Shown here: piece by piece, positions 13,575 to 21,948 of the stretch | How the letters are laid out: the number at the start of each line of letters is the position of its first letter | How positions within the stretch are numbered: position 1 is the stretch's first letter | From: a virus | IMG/VR virus record: IMGVR_UViG_3300045009_000450 | Span: 1 to 27,321 of that record | Reading direction: 5' to 3' (one strand) | DNA: 27,321 nt | Made by a program: the position numbers and the translations under genes | Notes under the pieces: model-generated | What the model was told of the DNA's origin: nothing | What the model saw: the letters and a program-made list of their open reading frames with translations, nothing else | Databases searched by the model: none

Positions 13575-14056
13575 TCGAGTATAAAGGAGATCAGTATCCT
13601 TATTTTCAAAGCATCGGAAATGCATCTCAATTTGCAATTCCTTTCGCGCAACATTTTTGTATTGGAAAGGGATATGATATTGGATGTATGAAAGTTGATT
13701 GGGCTTATCCTGGATCAATTCCAATTGATCTCTCTTTTAATGATCCTTGGGATGCTAATCATCTTCCAAAAGGTCAAGTTGATTATATTTTTTCCAGTCA
13801 CTGTTTAGAACACGTTCCAGATTGGGCGGGAACTCTTCTATACTGGACTGAAAAAATTTGTAGTGGTGGAACTTTGTTCCTTTATCTACCACATTACGAT
13901 CAAAAGTATTGGCGTCCCTGGAACAATAGAAAACATCTTCATACGTTCGTTCCTGGTATGATAGTTGATTTTATGCAAGATAACTGTTATACTAATATCT
14001 TTAGTAGTCAAAGAGACTTAAATCATTCCTTTATTGTAGTTGGAGAAAAAATTTAA
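13565..14056 (+). CDS. Class I SAM-dependent methyltransferase (Methyltransf_11-like)
   Basis: A 163-aa protein with KGYDIGCMKVDWAYPG (degenerate motif I), an acidic strand IPIDLS, DYIFSSHCLEHVPDW (73-87, motif IV region with the typical S-x-x-x-LEH) and SGGTLFLYLPH (post-motif). Compact relative to family members. Probably methylates a glycan intermediate. It overlaps the preceding gene by 10 nt and abuts the next by one base. Confidence 0.75.
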   Translation: MQVVEYKGDQYPYFQSIGNASQFAIPFAQHFCIGKGYDIGCMKVDWAYPGSIPIDLSFNDPWDANHLPKGQVDYIFSSHCLEHVPDWAGTLLYWTEKICSGGTLFLYLPHYDQKYWRPWNNRKHLHTFVPGMIVDFMQDNCYTNIFSSQRDLNHSFIVVGEKI

Positions 14057-14694
14057 TGGGCCAATTAAACGAAGCAATACAAGTCAAAAATGTTCTTGAC
14101 TTTTATGAGATTAAAAATTTTGTCGAAACAGGAACAGGTGCCGCTGAAGTTGTAAGATCTGTTTGTAATGTTAATAAAACTTTAAATGTTCATACAATTG
14201 AAATTATTGAAGAGATCTATGATAAGAATAAAGTTTCTTTTTCATATCTTGAGAATGTAAATTGGCACTTAGGTCAATCATCTGATGTTCTTCCAAAAAT
14301 TCTTCCTCAACTAAAAGGGAATACTTTGTTCTGGATGGACGCTCATTTTCCTGGCGTTGATTTTGGGATGGCAACTTATGGTGATGAACTTGATCTCAAA
14401 AAAAGACTTCCACTACAATCTGAACTAGAAATCATTGTAAACACTATAGATGTTAAGAATGATGTTTTTGTTATTGATGATCTTCGTATCTATGAAGATG
14501 GCCCATTTGAAAGTGGAAACTGGAGTGATCGTAAAAAGTTTGGTGGTGATGGCATAGATTTTATTGATGAACTTTTTGATGAAACTCACCACGTTGTAAA
14601 GTCTTATAATAAGCAAGGATTTATTCTCCTTTTCCCTGTTAATAAAAACATTGAAGATGAAGCAGAAAATCTTGTGGTGGGATCTGTTGCATAA
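14056..14694 (+). CDS. Class I SAM-dependent methyltransferase-like protein
   Basis: A 212-aa protein with KNFVETGTGAAEVVRSV (20-36; E-T-G-T motif I), VHTIEIIEEIYDK (motif II acidic strand), LGQSSDVLPKILPQL and NTLFWMDAHFPGVD (motif IV). This is the pattern of a family in glycan clusters with FVETGT...TIE...G-S-s-x-x-L...FWLDAH. The C-terminus IEDEAENLVVGSVA is not conserved as far as I can tell. Substrate unknown. Confidence 0.7.
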   Translation: MGQLNEAIQVKNVLDFYEIKNFVETGTGAAEVVRSVCNVNKTLNVHTIEIIEEIYDKNKVSFSYLENVNWHLGQSSDVLPKILPQLKGNTLFWMDAHFPGVDFGMATYGDELDLKKRLPLQSELEIIVNTIDVKNDVFVIDDLRIYEDGPFESGNWSDRKKFGGDGIDFIDELFDETHHVVKSYNKQGFILLFPVNKNIEDEAENLVVGSVA

Positions 14695-15554
14695 TGTCTA
14701 AAAAGATTCTTATTTCTACTTGGTGTACTGACGACTATGCTGAGTTACTTGGTGTAGAAAAACTTGCTAACTCAATTAAGTATTTTCATCCAGATGTCGA
14801 TCACGTTATTTTTAATAGTGAAATGACTCAGAAAGTTTATGAAACGTGTTCTTGGATGAAACCCATTTGGATGATGGCTCCTACTTGCCTGCCGTTTGTA
14901 GAAGCATATGATATGGTGATTCATTTAGATGCAGATGCTGTAGTAACTGGACCAATGAATGAACTCTTTGACAGCACAGCAGATGTGCTTGGAGTTCGCA
15001 ACAATAATAGTTTTAACAAAGCTGGATCTCATAATGGAATTACAATCAATCATATAGAACCTTTTGGAAATAATACACAAATACCAATTCAGGGATTTAT
15101 CAATGCAGGTCTAACTGCAGCAAATCGAAAAGAGTTTTGGTATGAATGGCATAATTTAAATCAAGAAGCAGCACGCATTAAAACAGAAGTTAATCCTTGC
15201 GCTCACGGTATTGGCGACGAAAATGATACTCTGAATCAACTTTTTCATTGGGATAAGTATAACTCCGAAGTTATCGACGCAATTGGTACAAATGTTTCTT
15301 ATGGAATTTCTAATTGTTGGGGTAATGATCCTAATAATCACTGGGAGAGCTGGTCGCAAATTTATGTAAAAGATGATAGATTGTACCTAGATGATCCAGT
15401 TACGGGTGAATCTATGTGTATTAAAGTTCTTCATCAGGCAGGTGGAAGCATCGCTGCTGAATTAAATAAATCCTCTGGAGGATTTAGAAATTGGTTATCA
15501 TCAGTTGTCTCTAGTGAGGTTAATGATTATTTGAATGAGGTTACAAATGGATAG
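14694..15554 (+). CDS. GT-A glycosyltransferase with DxD motif (GT8-like)
   Basis: A 286-aa protein of the nucleotide-diphospho-sugar transferase fold: ILISTWCTDDYAELL at the N-terminus, VIHLDADAVVTGPM with the metal-binding D79-A-D81, IQGFINAGLTAANRKEFW (acceptor-side element) and a late VLHQAGG that could hold the C-terminal metal-binding His. Retaining GT-A enzymes of the GT8 type share this layout. Donor sugar not predictable. It overlaps the next gene by 8 nt. Confidence 0.75.
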   Translation: MSKKILISTWCTDDYAELLGVEKLANSIKYFHPDVDHVIFNSEMTQKVYETCSWMKPIWMMAPTCLPFVEAYDMVIHLDADAVVTGPMNELFDSTADVLGVRNNNSFNKAGSHNGITINHIEPFGNNTQIPIQGFINAGLTAANRKEFWYEWHNLNQEAARIKTEVNPCAHGIGDENDTLNQLFHWDKYNSEVIDAIGTNVSYGISNCWGNDPNNHWESWSQIYVKDDRLYLDDPVTGESMCIKVLHQAGGSIAAELNKSSGGFRNWLSSVVSSEVNDYLNEVTNG

Positions 15555-16845
15555 TTTAATTAAAAATTTCCTAAAGCAAGTATCAGAAACAGAGTCAGAT
15601 CTGTTTCCATATCTTGCTAATAGTGGTAAGTTTGTCTCTGGAGAGTCTCCTGTATACTATTCTGGTCCATATTGGAATGATGATGAGATTGAAGTTATCT
15701 TAAAGTCATTTTTGAAAGGAAAGTGGCTTGCTTCAGGTGAAGAAGTTAATAAGTTTGAAAAAAAATTCTCTCAAAAATTTAACAAGAAACACTCTTTGAT
15801 GGTGAACTCTGGAAGTTCTGCTAACCTGATTATGTTTGCTGCTCTGAAACAAAGATTTGGTTGGCAAGATGGAGATGAAATCATTGTATCTTGTGTTGGA
15901 TTCCCCACTACAATTGCACCCATCGTTCAGTGTGGACTCAAACCAGTTTTTGTTGATATTGATTTCAAAGATTTGAACTGGGGTGTTTCTGAGATTGAGG
16001 ATAAAATTACTACACGCACTCGTGGAATTATCTCATCTCCTGTTCTTGGTAATCCATATGATTACGATGAAATTTTGGATATCTGTGAAAGAAATAAAAT
16101 TTATCTCATTGCGGACAATTGTGACTCTCTTGGTAGTAAGTGGAATGGAAACTATCTTACAGATAAAGCAATTACTGCATCTTGTTCTTTCTATCCAGCG
16201 CATCATATTTGCACCGGAGAAGGAGGAATGGTCTCCAGTAATGATGGCGAATTAATTAATATTGCTCATAGCCTTGCTTGGTGGGGACGTGACTGTTATT
16301 GTGTTGGAGCACAAAATCTTTTATCTTGCGGTGTCTGTGGTAAAAGATTTGATAAGTGGATCGAGAAGTATGATGGTATCATCGACCACAAATATGTTTA
16401 TAGTCAGATGGGTTATAACCTAAAACCAATGGACTTTCAGGGAGCTATTGGATCAGTTCAGATTGAAAAGTTTGATGAGATTCATTATCATCGAAGAATG
16501 AATAAGACTTTAATCCAGGAGCATTTTGAAAAAATTTCTGGTATTCGAAGTGTGAATGAACTTCCAAAAGCAGAGACAAGTTGGTTTGGTGTTCCTATTA
16601 TTTGTGATAGTAGAGAAACTAAGAATAAACTAACACATCATCTTGAAAGCAATAAGATTCAAACCAGAAATTATTTTGCTGGAAATATTTTGATGCACCC
16701 TGGATATAGTCATCTAGACTACTACAAAAATTATCCTAATGCTTGTAAAGTTTTAGATTTGGTTTTCTTTGTAGGTTGTTCTCCCACAATCACAGAGGAT
16801 ATGATTGAATATATTGGATCAGTAACTTCATCTTTCCAAAAATGA
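15547..16845 (+). CDS. E1-type [2Fe-2S] PMP-dependent sugar 3-dehydratase (CDP-4-dehydro-6-deoxyglucose 3-dehydratase-like)
   Basis: A 432-aa DegT/AHBA-fold protein related to RfbH/DdhC (E1), which removes the 3-OH of a 4-keto-6-deoxy nucleotide sugar. The aminotransferase Lys is replaced by His in SFYPAHHICTGEGG (214-227, H219/H220), as in E1 and ColD. The E1 iron-sulfur motif is kept: C192, C250 and C252 have the C-x57-C-x-C spacing, followed by C261/C264 before GKRF. The last gap differs from the seven residues I recall for E1. PLP-site elements include SGSSAN (88-93) and CDSLGS (192-197). I chose ATG 15547 because GAGG lies 5 nt upstream; ATG 15535 is in frame. No E3-type reductase gene is in the window. 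Neighbouring ThDP and SDR genes suggest a branched dideoxy sugar pathway. Confidence 0.88.
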   Translation: MDSLIKNFLKQVSETESDLFPYLANSGKFVSGESPVYYSGPYWNDDEIEVILKSFLKGKWLASGEEVNKFEKKFSQKFNKKHSLMVNSGSSANLIMFAALKQRFGWQDGDEIIVSCVGFPTTIAPIVQCGLKPVFVDIDFKDLNWGVSEIEDKITTRTRGIISSPVLGNPYDYDEILDICERNKIYLIADNCDSLGSKWNGNYLTDKAITASCSFYPAHHICTGEGGMVSSNDGELINIAHSLAWWGRDCYCVGAQNLLSCGVCGKRFDKWIEKYDGIIDHKYVYSQMGYNLKPMDFQGAIGSVQIEKFDEIHYHRRMNKTLIQEHFEKISGIRSVNELPKAETSWFGVPIICDSRETKNKLTHHLESNKIQTRNYFAGNILMHPGYSHLDYYKNYPNACKVLDLVFFVGCSPTITEDMIEYIGSVTSSFQK

Positions 16846-18527
16846 GAGTAGCAGATTACATTATCGATCAAGTCTATAAGTCTGGATGCGATCATATTTT
16901 CCTAGTGACTGGTGGTGGAGCAATGTATCTAAATGATGCTATTGCTGCTCATTCAAAGATCAAACCAATTTGCAATCATCACGAACAGGCTTGTGCTATG
17001 GGTGCTGTTGCATACGCAAAGTATACAAATAAAGTTTCTGCAGTTTGTTTAACGACTGGTTGTGGTGGAACAAATGCAATCACAGGCCTTCTTGATGCTT
17101 GGCAAGATAGTGTTCCCGTAATCTTTATTTCAGGTAATGTTAATCGACCACATATGGCTCCGGGTGGTGTAAGAAATCTTGGAGTTCAGGAGGCAAATAT
17201 TATTGATATTGTGAGACCAATTACAAAATATGCTGTAGTTGTAAACGATCCAGACAGTATTGGTGAAATTATGCAAGAGGCGATTCATCAAGCAATAACA
17301 TATCGTCCAGGACCAGTATGGATTGATGTTCCTATGGACGTTCAAGGTGCCTCTTGTTTCGATATCAAAGATGAGATTGAAAAGGCAGAAAGACCTTTAA
17401 TTCTTGCAGGAAATGGTATTAATTGTTCTGATGCAAAGTTAACTTTTAGAGAATTTATTCACAGAACTAATATTCCTGTGGTTACTTCATACAATGGTGT
17501 TGACCTGATCGAGTCTGATGACTCTAATTTTGTCGGTAGAGTCGGTATCAAGGGAACTCGCGCAGGTAATTTTGCAATGCAGAATTGTGATTTACTTCTT
17601 GTTCTTGGATGTCGCCTTCCTGTTCCTGTTACTGGATACAATTATTCTACCTTTGCAAGAGACGCAAAAGTTATTGTCGTTGATATTGATAAAGACGAAC
17701 ATTCCAAAGATACTGTAAAGATTGATCGGTTTATTCATTCTGATGCAAAAGACTTTCTGCAGAGGAATATTTTTAGAAGAGAAAGAACTCTGTGGAATGA
17801 AACTTGTTTGCGTTGGAGAAGTAAGTGGCCTATTTGTCCTGAAAAAAATGTAACTGAAAAAGTAGACTTATACTATTTTATGCATTGTCTGAATAAACTT
17901 AAAAGGTATGATGATGTTGTAATTTCTGATGCTGGTTCTGCATATTATGTTTGTTCTCAAGCGACAGGAATAAAAGCATCTCAAAGATACATCACGTCTA
18001 GCGCCCAAGCGGAAATGGGATTTACTATTCCTGCTTGTATTGGTGTTGCTTTTGCAAAGGGTTATGATGTGATTGGAGTTACTGGTGATGGTTCTTTTAT
18101 GATGAATCTTCAAGAGTTACAAACAATCGCACACTATAATCTCCCTGTTAAATTATTTGTTTGGAATAATGATGGATATCTTTCTATTCGAACAACTCAA
18201 AAGAAATTCTTTGAAGGTAGAGAGATTGGAACTGATGCAGAAAGTGGCGTGTCAATTCCAAATATTCGTAAGGTTGTTGAAAGTTTTGGAATTGAATATG
18301 CTTATGCTGATTCTGAAGGACTAGAAGAAGCAATCAAATACACTTTGCAATATGACGGGCCTGTGGTTTGTGAAGTCATTTGCGAAAAGTGGCAAGAAGT
18401 CGTTCCTACTCTTATGGGTAAGAAAAATGATGATGGAACCATTACGGCAAAACCTCTAGAAGATATGTATCCCTTTTTGTCTAGAGAAGAATTTTATGAT
18501 AATATGGTAATTAAGCCCCTAGATTGA
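16842..18527 (+). CDS. ThDP-dependent enzyme, acetolactate synthase/YerE-like
   Basis: A 561-aa three-domain thiamine diphosphate enzyme. The N-terminal PYR domain has the catalytic Glu48 in NHHEQACAMGA. A central Rossmann-like domain follows (PLILAGNGINCSD). The C-terminal PP domain has G415-D-G417 ... N422 (GDGSFMMN) for Mg-ThDP. It resembles acetolactate synthase large subunits, but the neighbour is an E1-type sugar 3-dehydratase. This pair recalls yersiniose synthesis, where YerE adds an acetyl unit from pyruvate to C4 of a CDP-3,6-dideoxy-4-keto sugar. The YerE-like role is inferred from context; sequence alone would also allow acetolactate synthase. It overlaps the previous gene by 4 nt. 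Confidence 0.85.
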   Translation: MRVADYIIDQVYKSGCDHIFLVTGGGAMYLNDAIAAHSKIKPICNHHEQACAMGAVAYAKYTNKVSAVCLTTGCGGTNAITGLLDAWQDSVPVIFISGNVNRPHMAPGGVRNLGVQEANIIDIVRPITKYAVVVNDPDSIGEIMQEAIHQAITYRPGPVWIDVPMDVQGASCFDIKDEIEKAERPLILAGNGINCSDAKLTFREFIHRTNIPVVTSYNGVDLIESDDSNFVGRVGIKGTRAGNFAMQNCDLLLVLGCRLPVPVTGYNYSTFARDAKVIVVDIDKDEHSKDTVKIDRFIHSDAKDFLQRNIFRRERTLWNETCLRWRSKWPICPEKNVTEKVDLYYFMHCLNKLKRYDDVVISDAGSAYYVCSQATGIKASQRYITSSAQAEMGFTIPACIGVAFAKGYDVIGVTGDGSFMMNLQELQTIAHYNLPVKLFVWNNDGYLSIRTTQKKFFEGREIGTDAESGVSIPNIRKVVESFGIEYAYADSEGLEEAIKYTLQYDGPVVCEVICEKWQEVVPTLMGKKNDDGTITAKPLEDMYPFLSREEFYDNMVIKPLD

Positions 18528-18528
18528 T

Positions 18529-19395
18529 ATGCCTGCTGATAATAAAGATAAAGTAACAATTTTAAAGTTACAAAAGCAAAAACAAAATAATGTAAAAACC
18601 GTAGGGGTCACAGCATACGATTATCCACAAGCACTGATGGCAGACAATGCAGGTGTTGATTGGGTGCTTGTTGGTGATTCTCTTGGTATGACTACTTTGG
18701 GATACAAGACAACCATTCCAGTGACAATGGATGATATGCTTCGTTCTGCCAGAGCTGTATCGCGTGGAGTTACCCGTGCGTTTATCGTTGGCGATCTTCC
18801 TTATATGTCATATCAGATCTCAAATGAAGACGCTGTTGCAAATGCTGGTGCATTTATTCAAGCAGGAATGGATGCAGTAAAAGTTGAGGGTTGTATGGTA
18901 GAGCGAATCAAAGCGATTTGTGATGCTGGTATTATGGTAATGAGTCACCTTGGATTGACTCCACACACCCGTGCTAAACTGGGTGGATATAAAGTTCAAG
19001 GTAAAACCGCAGATCAAGCAAAAGTTATCTTGGATCAAGCATTACGTCTTCAAGATGCTGGATGCTCTTTTCTTCTTCTAGAAGCTATGCCAAGAGAATC
19101 TGCTGCTATGATCGCAGAAAATTTAGATATTCCAGTTTATGGAATTGGTGCAGGTGATGAAGTAGATGGCCAACTAGTCATTATGCACGATTTGATCGGA
19201 TTGTTTTGGGAGTTTAAATCTAAGTTCGTAAAGCGTTATTGTGAAGCAGGACAAATGATTCAGTCTGCTCTTACTGATTATGTCAATGAAGTTCGTGATC
19301 TGCAGTTTCCGTCTCCAGAAAATTTCTATGAGATTAAAGATGACGAACTTGAAAAGTTACTGAGTGATTCAAGTTGGAAGTATGAAAAAAGGTAA
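18529..19395 (+). CDS. panB: 3-methyl-2-oxobutanoate hydroxymethyltransferase
   Basis: A 288-aa TIM-barrel enzyme matching PanB, which transfers a hydroxymethyl group from methylene-tetrahydrofolate to alpha-ketoisovalerate in pantothenate synthesis. Metal and catalytic residues are in place: D50 (LVGDSLGM), D89 (VGDLPYMSY), E120 (VKVEG) and E185 (LLLEAMP). Hallmarks MSHLGLTPHTRAKLGGYKVQ (138-157) and GIGAG...DGQLVIMHDL are also present. Length is slightly above typical. No panC or panE is seen nearby. The gene starts one base after the ThDP enzyme and overlaps the SDR by 14 nt, so it is part of the glycan operon. It may hydroxymethylate a keto intermediate of a branched sugar, or boost host CoA synthesis; neither is shown. 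Confidence 0.92.
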   Translation: MPADNKDKVTILKLQKQKQNNVKTVGVTAYDYPQALMADNAGVDWVLVGDSLGMTTLGYKTTIPVTMDDMLRSARAVSRGVTRAFIVGDLPYMSYQISNEDAVANAGAFIQAGMDAVKVEGCMVERIKAICDAGIMVMSHLGLTPHTRAKLGGYKVQGKTADQAKVILDQALRLQDAGCSFLLLEAMPRESAAMIAENLDIPVYGIGAGDEVDGQLVIMHDLIGLFWEFKSKFVKRYCEAGQMIQSALTDYVNEVRDLQFPSPENFYEIKDDELEKLLSDSSWKYEKR

Positions 19396-20230
19396 GATTC
19401 TGTTTACTGGCGGCAATGGTTTTATTGGACGCCAGATCATCCCTCTTTTGGAAGAGGAAGGTTGGGAAATCGTAAGGCCTAGGTCTCATCAAGTCAGACT
19501 AGAAATCACCAGCGAGGTTGATTCTCTTTTTAATGGTGAAAGTTATGATGCAATCATTCACGGTGCTATAATCGGAGGCCGTAGGGAGATTGATGATGGA
19601 CCTAAAGTATTCTATACAAATATGAATATGTTTGAAAACGTTTTCAGACATATCAAAGATACTAAAACATTCATCAATTTAGACAGTGGAGCTTCATATG
19701 GCCGCCCAGCTCCAGTTGAAGAACCATCTCCAGAACACTTTGGTATGGTTATTCCTGCAGACAATTATGGATTTTCCAAATACTGCATTGCAAAAAGAGT
19801 TTTAAGTCATCCAAAAGGAATCAATCTTCGCATCTTCGGATGTTTTGGTCCATACGAAGAGTCAAGTAGATTCTTTCATACAAATATCAATAACTACATT
19901 AAAAAGAAAAGCATAGAAATTTTTAAAGATAGGAAAATGGATTTTATCTATGCTAATGATATATATAAGATTATTAGTTATTGTTTGCATATGGGAGAAA
20001 GAACTTTTATTCGTGATGTTAATTGTGTTTATTCTGAAAAATATTACCTAAGTGATATTGCAAATATGATTAATAATCTTTCAGATCATAAAGTTGATAT
20101 TATAAAGCAAGGTAATTATAATGAATACCCATATTGTGGATACTCAAACAACATTAGTTGTATTCAGTATGATGGGATAGAAAAAGGAATCAAAGATTGT
20201 TATGAATATTTTTGTCAATGGAACCTTTGA
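19382..20230 (+). CDS. NAD(P)-dependent SDR, nucleotide-sugar reductase/epimerase type
   Basis: A 282-aa extended SDR: GGNGFIG (10-16) for NAD(P), a Ser-containing strand NLDSGASYG, and Y-x-x-x-K in NYGFSKYC. The short C-terminal half and the substitution pattern resemble GDP-fucose synthase, RmlD or YerF-type reductases more than 4,6-dehydratases. Position after the E1-like and ThDP genes would fit a reductase that finishes a branched deoxy sugar. I chose ATG 19382; a GTG at 19364 is in frame. The C-terminal third is Asn/Ile-rich and divergent. It overlaps the next gene by 29 nt. Confidence 0.75.
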   Translation: MKKGKILFTGGNGFIGRQIIPLLEEEGWEIVRPRSHQVRLEITSEVDSLFNGESYDAIIHGAIIGGRREIDDGPKVFYTNMNMFENVFRHIKDTKTFINLDSGASYGRPAPVEEPSPEHFGMVIPADNYGFSKYCIAKRVLSHPKGINLRIFGCFGPYEESSRFFHTNINNYIKKKSIEIFKDRKMDFIYANDIYKIISYCLHMGERTFIRDVNCVYSEKYYLSDIANMINNLSDHKVDIIKQGNYNEYPYCGYSNNISCIQYDGIEKGIKDCYEYFCQWNL

Positions 20231-20600
20231 TATTCTTCATAGAGGTCATCTAGAACTCTTAAACTATGCAAAAAGTTTAGGAGACTTTTTATTAGTTGGA
20301 ATTGATAGTGACGATAGAGTCAGAGAAAAGAAAGGCCTTACAAGACCAATACATAGTCAAGAAGAGAGAAAGTTCTTTTTAAAAAATTTAAAAGCAGTAG
20401 ATTCGGTAGATATTTTTTCAAGTGACACAGAATTAGAATCTATGATAAAATCATTCAAACCTGATATAATGGTAGTTGGGTCTGATTGGAAAGGGAAATC
20501 TGTAATAGGATCTTACTATTCTGCGAAACTTATATTCTTTGATCGAATAGGTGATTATGCCACAACAAAAACAATTCAAAGTATTATTGATAGGGGATAG
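20202..20600 (+). CDS. HldE nucleotidyltransferase-domain protein (ADP-heptose synthase type)
   Basis: A 132-aa cytidylyltransferase-fold protein equal to the C-terminal domain of HldE/RfaE. VNGTFDILHRGHLELL carries the HxGH motif (H13-R-G-H16), a conserved VGIDSDDRVREKKG follows, and the C-terminal ATTKTIQSI matches the second nucleotide-binding motif. It should join heptose-1-phosphate to ATP or another NTP. In E. coli this domain follows the kinase in one polypeptide; here it is a separate gene placed before the kinase. It overlaps the genes on both sides. Confidence 0.85.
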   Translation: MNIFVNGTFDILHRGHLELLNYAKSLGDFLLVGIDSDDRVREKKGLTRPIHSQEERKFFLKNLKAVDSVDIFSSDTELESMIKSFKPDIMVVGSDWKGKSVIGSYYSAKLIFFDRIGDYATTKTIQSIIDRG

Positions 20601-21309
20601 TTGCATAGATGAATACATCTATGGAACTTGTGAAAGATTAAATCCAGAAGCTCCTGTCCCCATTCTAAAATTTTCTAGAAAAGAAATTAAGAATGGAATG
20701 GCTTGGAATGTCAAACAAAATCTCCAAGCATTTGGAATCGACGTTTATATGCTTACTAACAAAGAAAAAATTACAAAGACTAGGTATATTGAAGAAAAAT
20801 ATAATCATCAAATTTTAAGAGTAGATGATGAGAACTTGATAAAACCATTTGATTATGAATTACCAACAGAGCATTATGATGCTCTTGTTATTTCTGATTA
20901 TGATAAAGGATTTATAACAAAACAAAAACTTTTTGAACTTGTTGATTGGTTTGATGGTCCAGTTTTTATTGACAGCAAAAAGGCAGTTCTTCCAGTTGAC
21001 GATGCTTTTATTAAAATTAACGAGGATGAATATAAGAGATTAAAATTTACTTCTCAAAATTTAATCATCACTAGAGGGCCAAAGGGAGCAGAATATCAAG
21101 GTAAAATATATCCAGGAGAAAAGGTAAGCGTTTTTGATGTTGTTGGGGCTGGTGACACTTTCCTTTCTGCACTAGTTTACTTTTTTCTAATTTGTGGTAA
21201 AATAGAAGAAGCAATTCCATATGCAAATAAAGCAGCGTCAATTGCTGTTTCTAATTTTGGAACATATGTATTAAAGGAGGAAGATGTCAATTTATTGTGT
21301 AGACATTGA
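20557..21309 (+). CDS. PfkB-family heptose kinase (HldE kinase-domain type)
   Basis: A 250-aa ribokinase-fold protein like the N-terminal domain of HldE (D-glycero-beta-D-manno-heptose-7-phosphate kinase). GDSCIDEYIYGTCERLNPEA (13-32) matches the RfaE opening, a degenerate NGMAWNV (46-52) replaces the usual GGAxNV, and the catalytic FDVVGAGDTF (193-202) with Asp200 is intact. It is shorter than the E. coli kinase domain, mainly in the middle. It starts inside the nucleotidyltransferase gene (44-nt overlap; a GTG at 20551 is also possible, but AGGTG favours ATG 20557). Confidence 0.83.
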   Translation: MPQQKQFKVLLIGDSCIDEYIYGTCERLNPEAPVPILKFSRKEIKNGMAWNVKQNLQAFGIDVYMLTNKEKITKTRYIEEKYNHQILRVDDENLIKPFDYELPTEHYDALVISDYDKGFITKQKLFELVDWFDGPVFIDSKKAVLPVDDAFIKINEDEYKRLKFTSQNLIITRGPKGAEYQGKIYPGEKVSVFDVVGAGDTFLSALVYFFLICGKIEEAIPYANKAASIAVSNFGTYVLKEEDVNLLCRH

Positions 21310-21610
21310 TGACACCATTTGCAAAAAACCAGATGATCTTATCGGTGACTATGATATATCAATTCCTATTCTGGAAAGAATAGAAAAAATTAATCAACTG
21401 TATGATGAAGGGCATACGATTAAATATTTTACAGCAAGAGGAATGGGTAGATATAACTCAACAACCTTAGCTCAAAAAATGTTTTATGAATTAACATACA
21501 ACCAACTTAAATCTTGGAAATGTAAATTTCATCAACTCATTATGGGTAAACCCTCTGCTGACTACTACATAGATGATAAAGCAATAAAAGATTATGACTT
21601 CTTCAATTAA
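21284..21610 (+). CDS. Small HAD-superfamily phosphatase
   Basis: A 108-aa minimal HAD domain. D7-x-D9-D10-T (motif I), FTARG (motif II Thr), Lys in the MGKPSAD region, and YYIDDKA (motif IV acidic pair). This is the BcbF/capsule-type HAD group with no cap. ADP-heptose synthesis needs a phosphatase (GmhB) between the kinase and the nucleotidyltransferase; this gene is right beside both, so it is a candidate, though it is much shorter than GmhB. Starts 26 nt before the kinase stop. Confidence 0.78.
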   Translation: MSIYCVDIDDTICKKPDDLIGDYDISIPILERIEKINQLYDEGHTIKYFTARGMGRYNSTTLAQKMFYELTYNQLKSWKCKFHQLIMGKPSADYYIDDKAIKDYDFFN

Positions 21611-21947
21611 GTTTGTTTCTAAGGGATGGGGATTTGAGAAGTGGATTGCAAATAATCAAGATTATTGTGGTAAACTTCTTTACATTGTAAAAGGAAAGAA
21701 GTGCTCCTGGCATTATCATATTCTTAAAGATGAAACATTTTATATTCAATCTGGTAAAATCAAACTTCTTTATAGTGACGAAGATGATTTAATAAATGCT
21801 TTAGAAGTTATTCTGTGTCCTGGAGATAAATTTCACATTTATAGAGGACTAAGACATCAAATGATTGCATTACAAGATACAGAACTCTTTGAGTTTTCAA
21901 CACAACATTTCGACGAAGACAGTATTAGAATTATTAAAGGAGATTAA
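21594..21947 (+). CDS. Cupin-domain protein
   Basis: A 117-aa single cupin. KGWGFEKWIAN opening, WHYHILKDETFYIQSGKI (metal ligands His, His and Glu), and PGDKFHIYRGLRHQM (second His). It resembles the C-terminal cupin of type II mannose-6-phosphate isomerases and small sugar-binding cupins. A role in nucleotide-sugar isomerisation or epimerisation is possible but not shown. It overlaps the HAD gene by 17 nt; an AAAGGAG at its 3' end serves the next gene. Confidence 0.75.
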   Translation: MTSSIKFVSKGWGFEKWIANNQDYCGKLLYIVKGKKCSWHYHILKDETFYIQSGKIKLLYSDEDDLINALEVILCPGDKFHIYRGLRHQMIALQDTELFEFSTQHFDEDSIRIIKGD

Positions 21948-21948
21948 A

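Noticed and set aside
21865-21948. N-terminal extension of NadE
   Set aside because: ATG 21949 has AAAGGAG at good spacing and the homology begins there.
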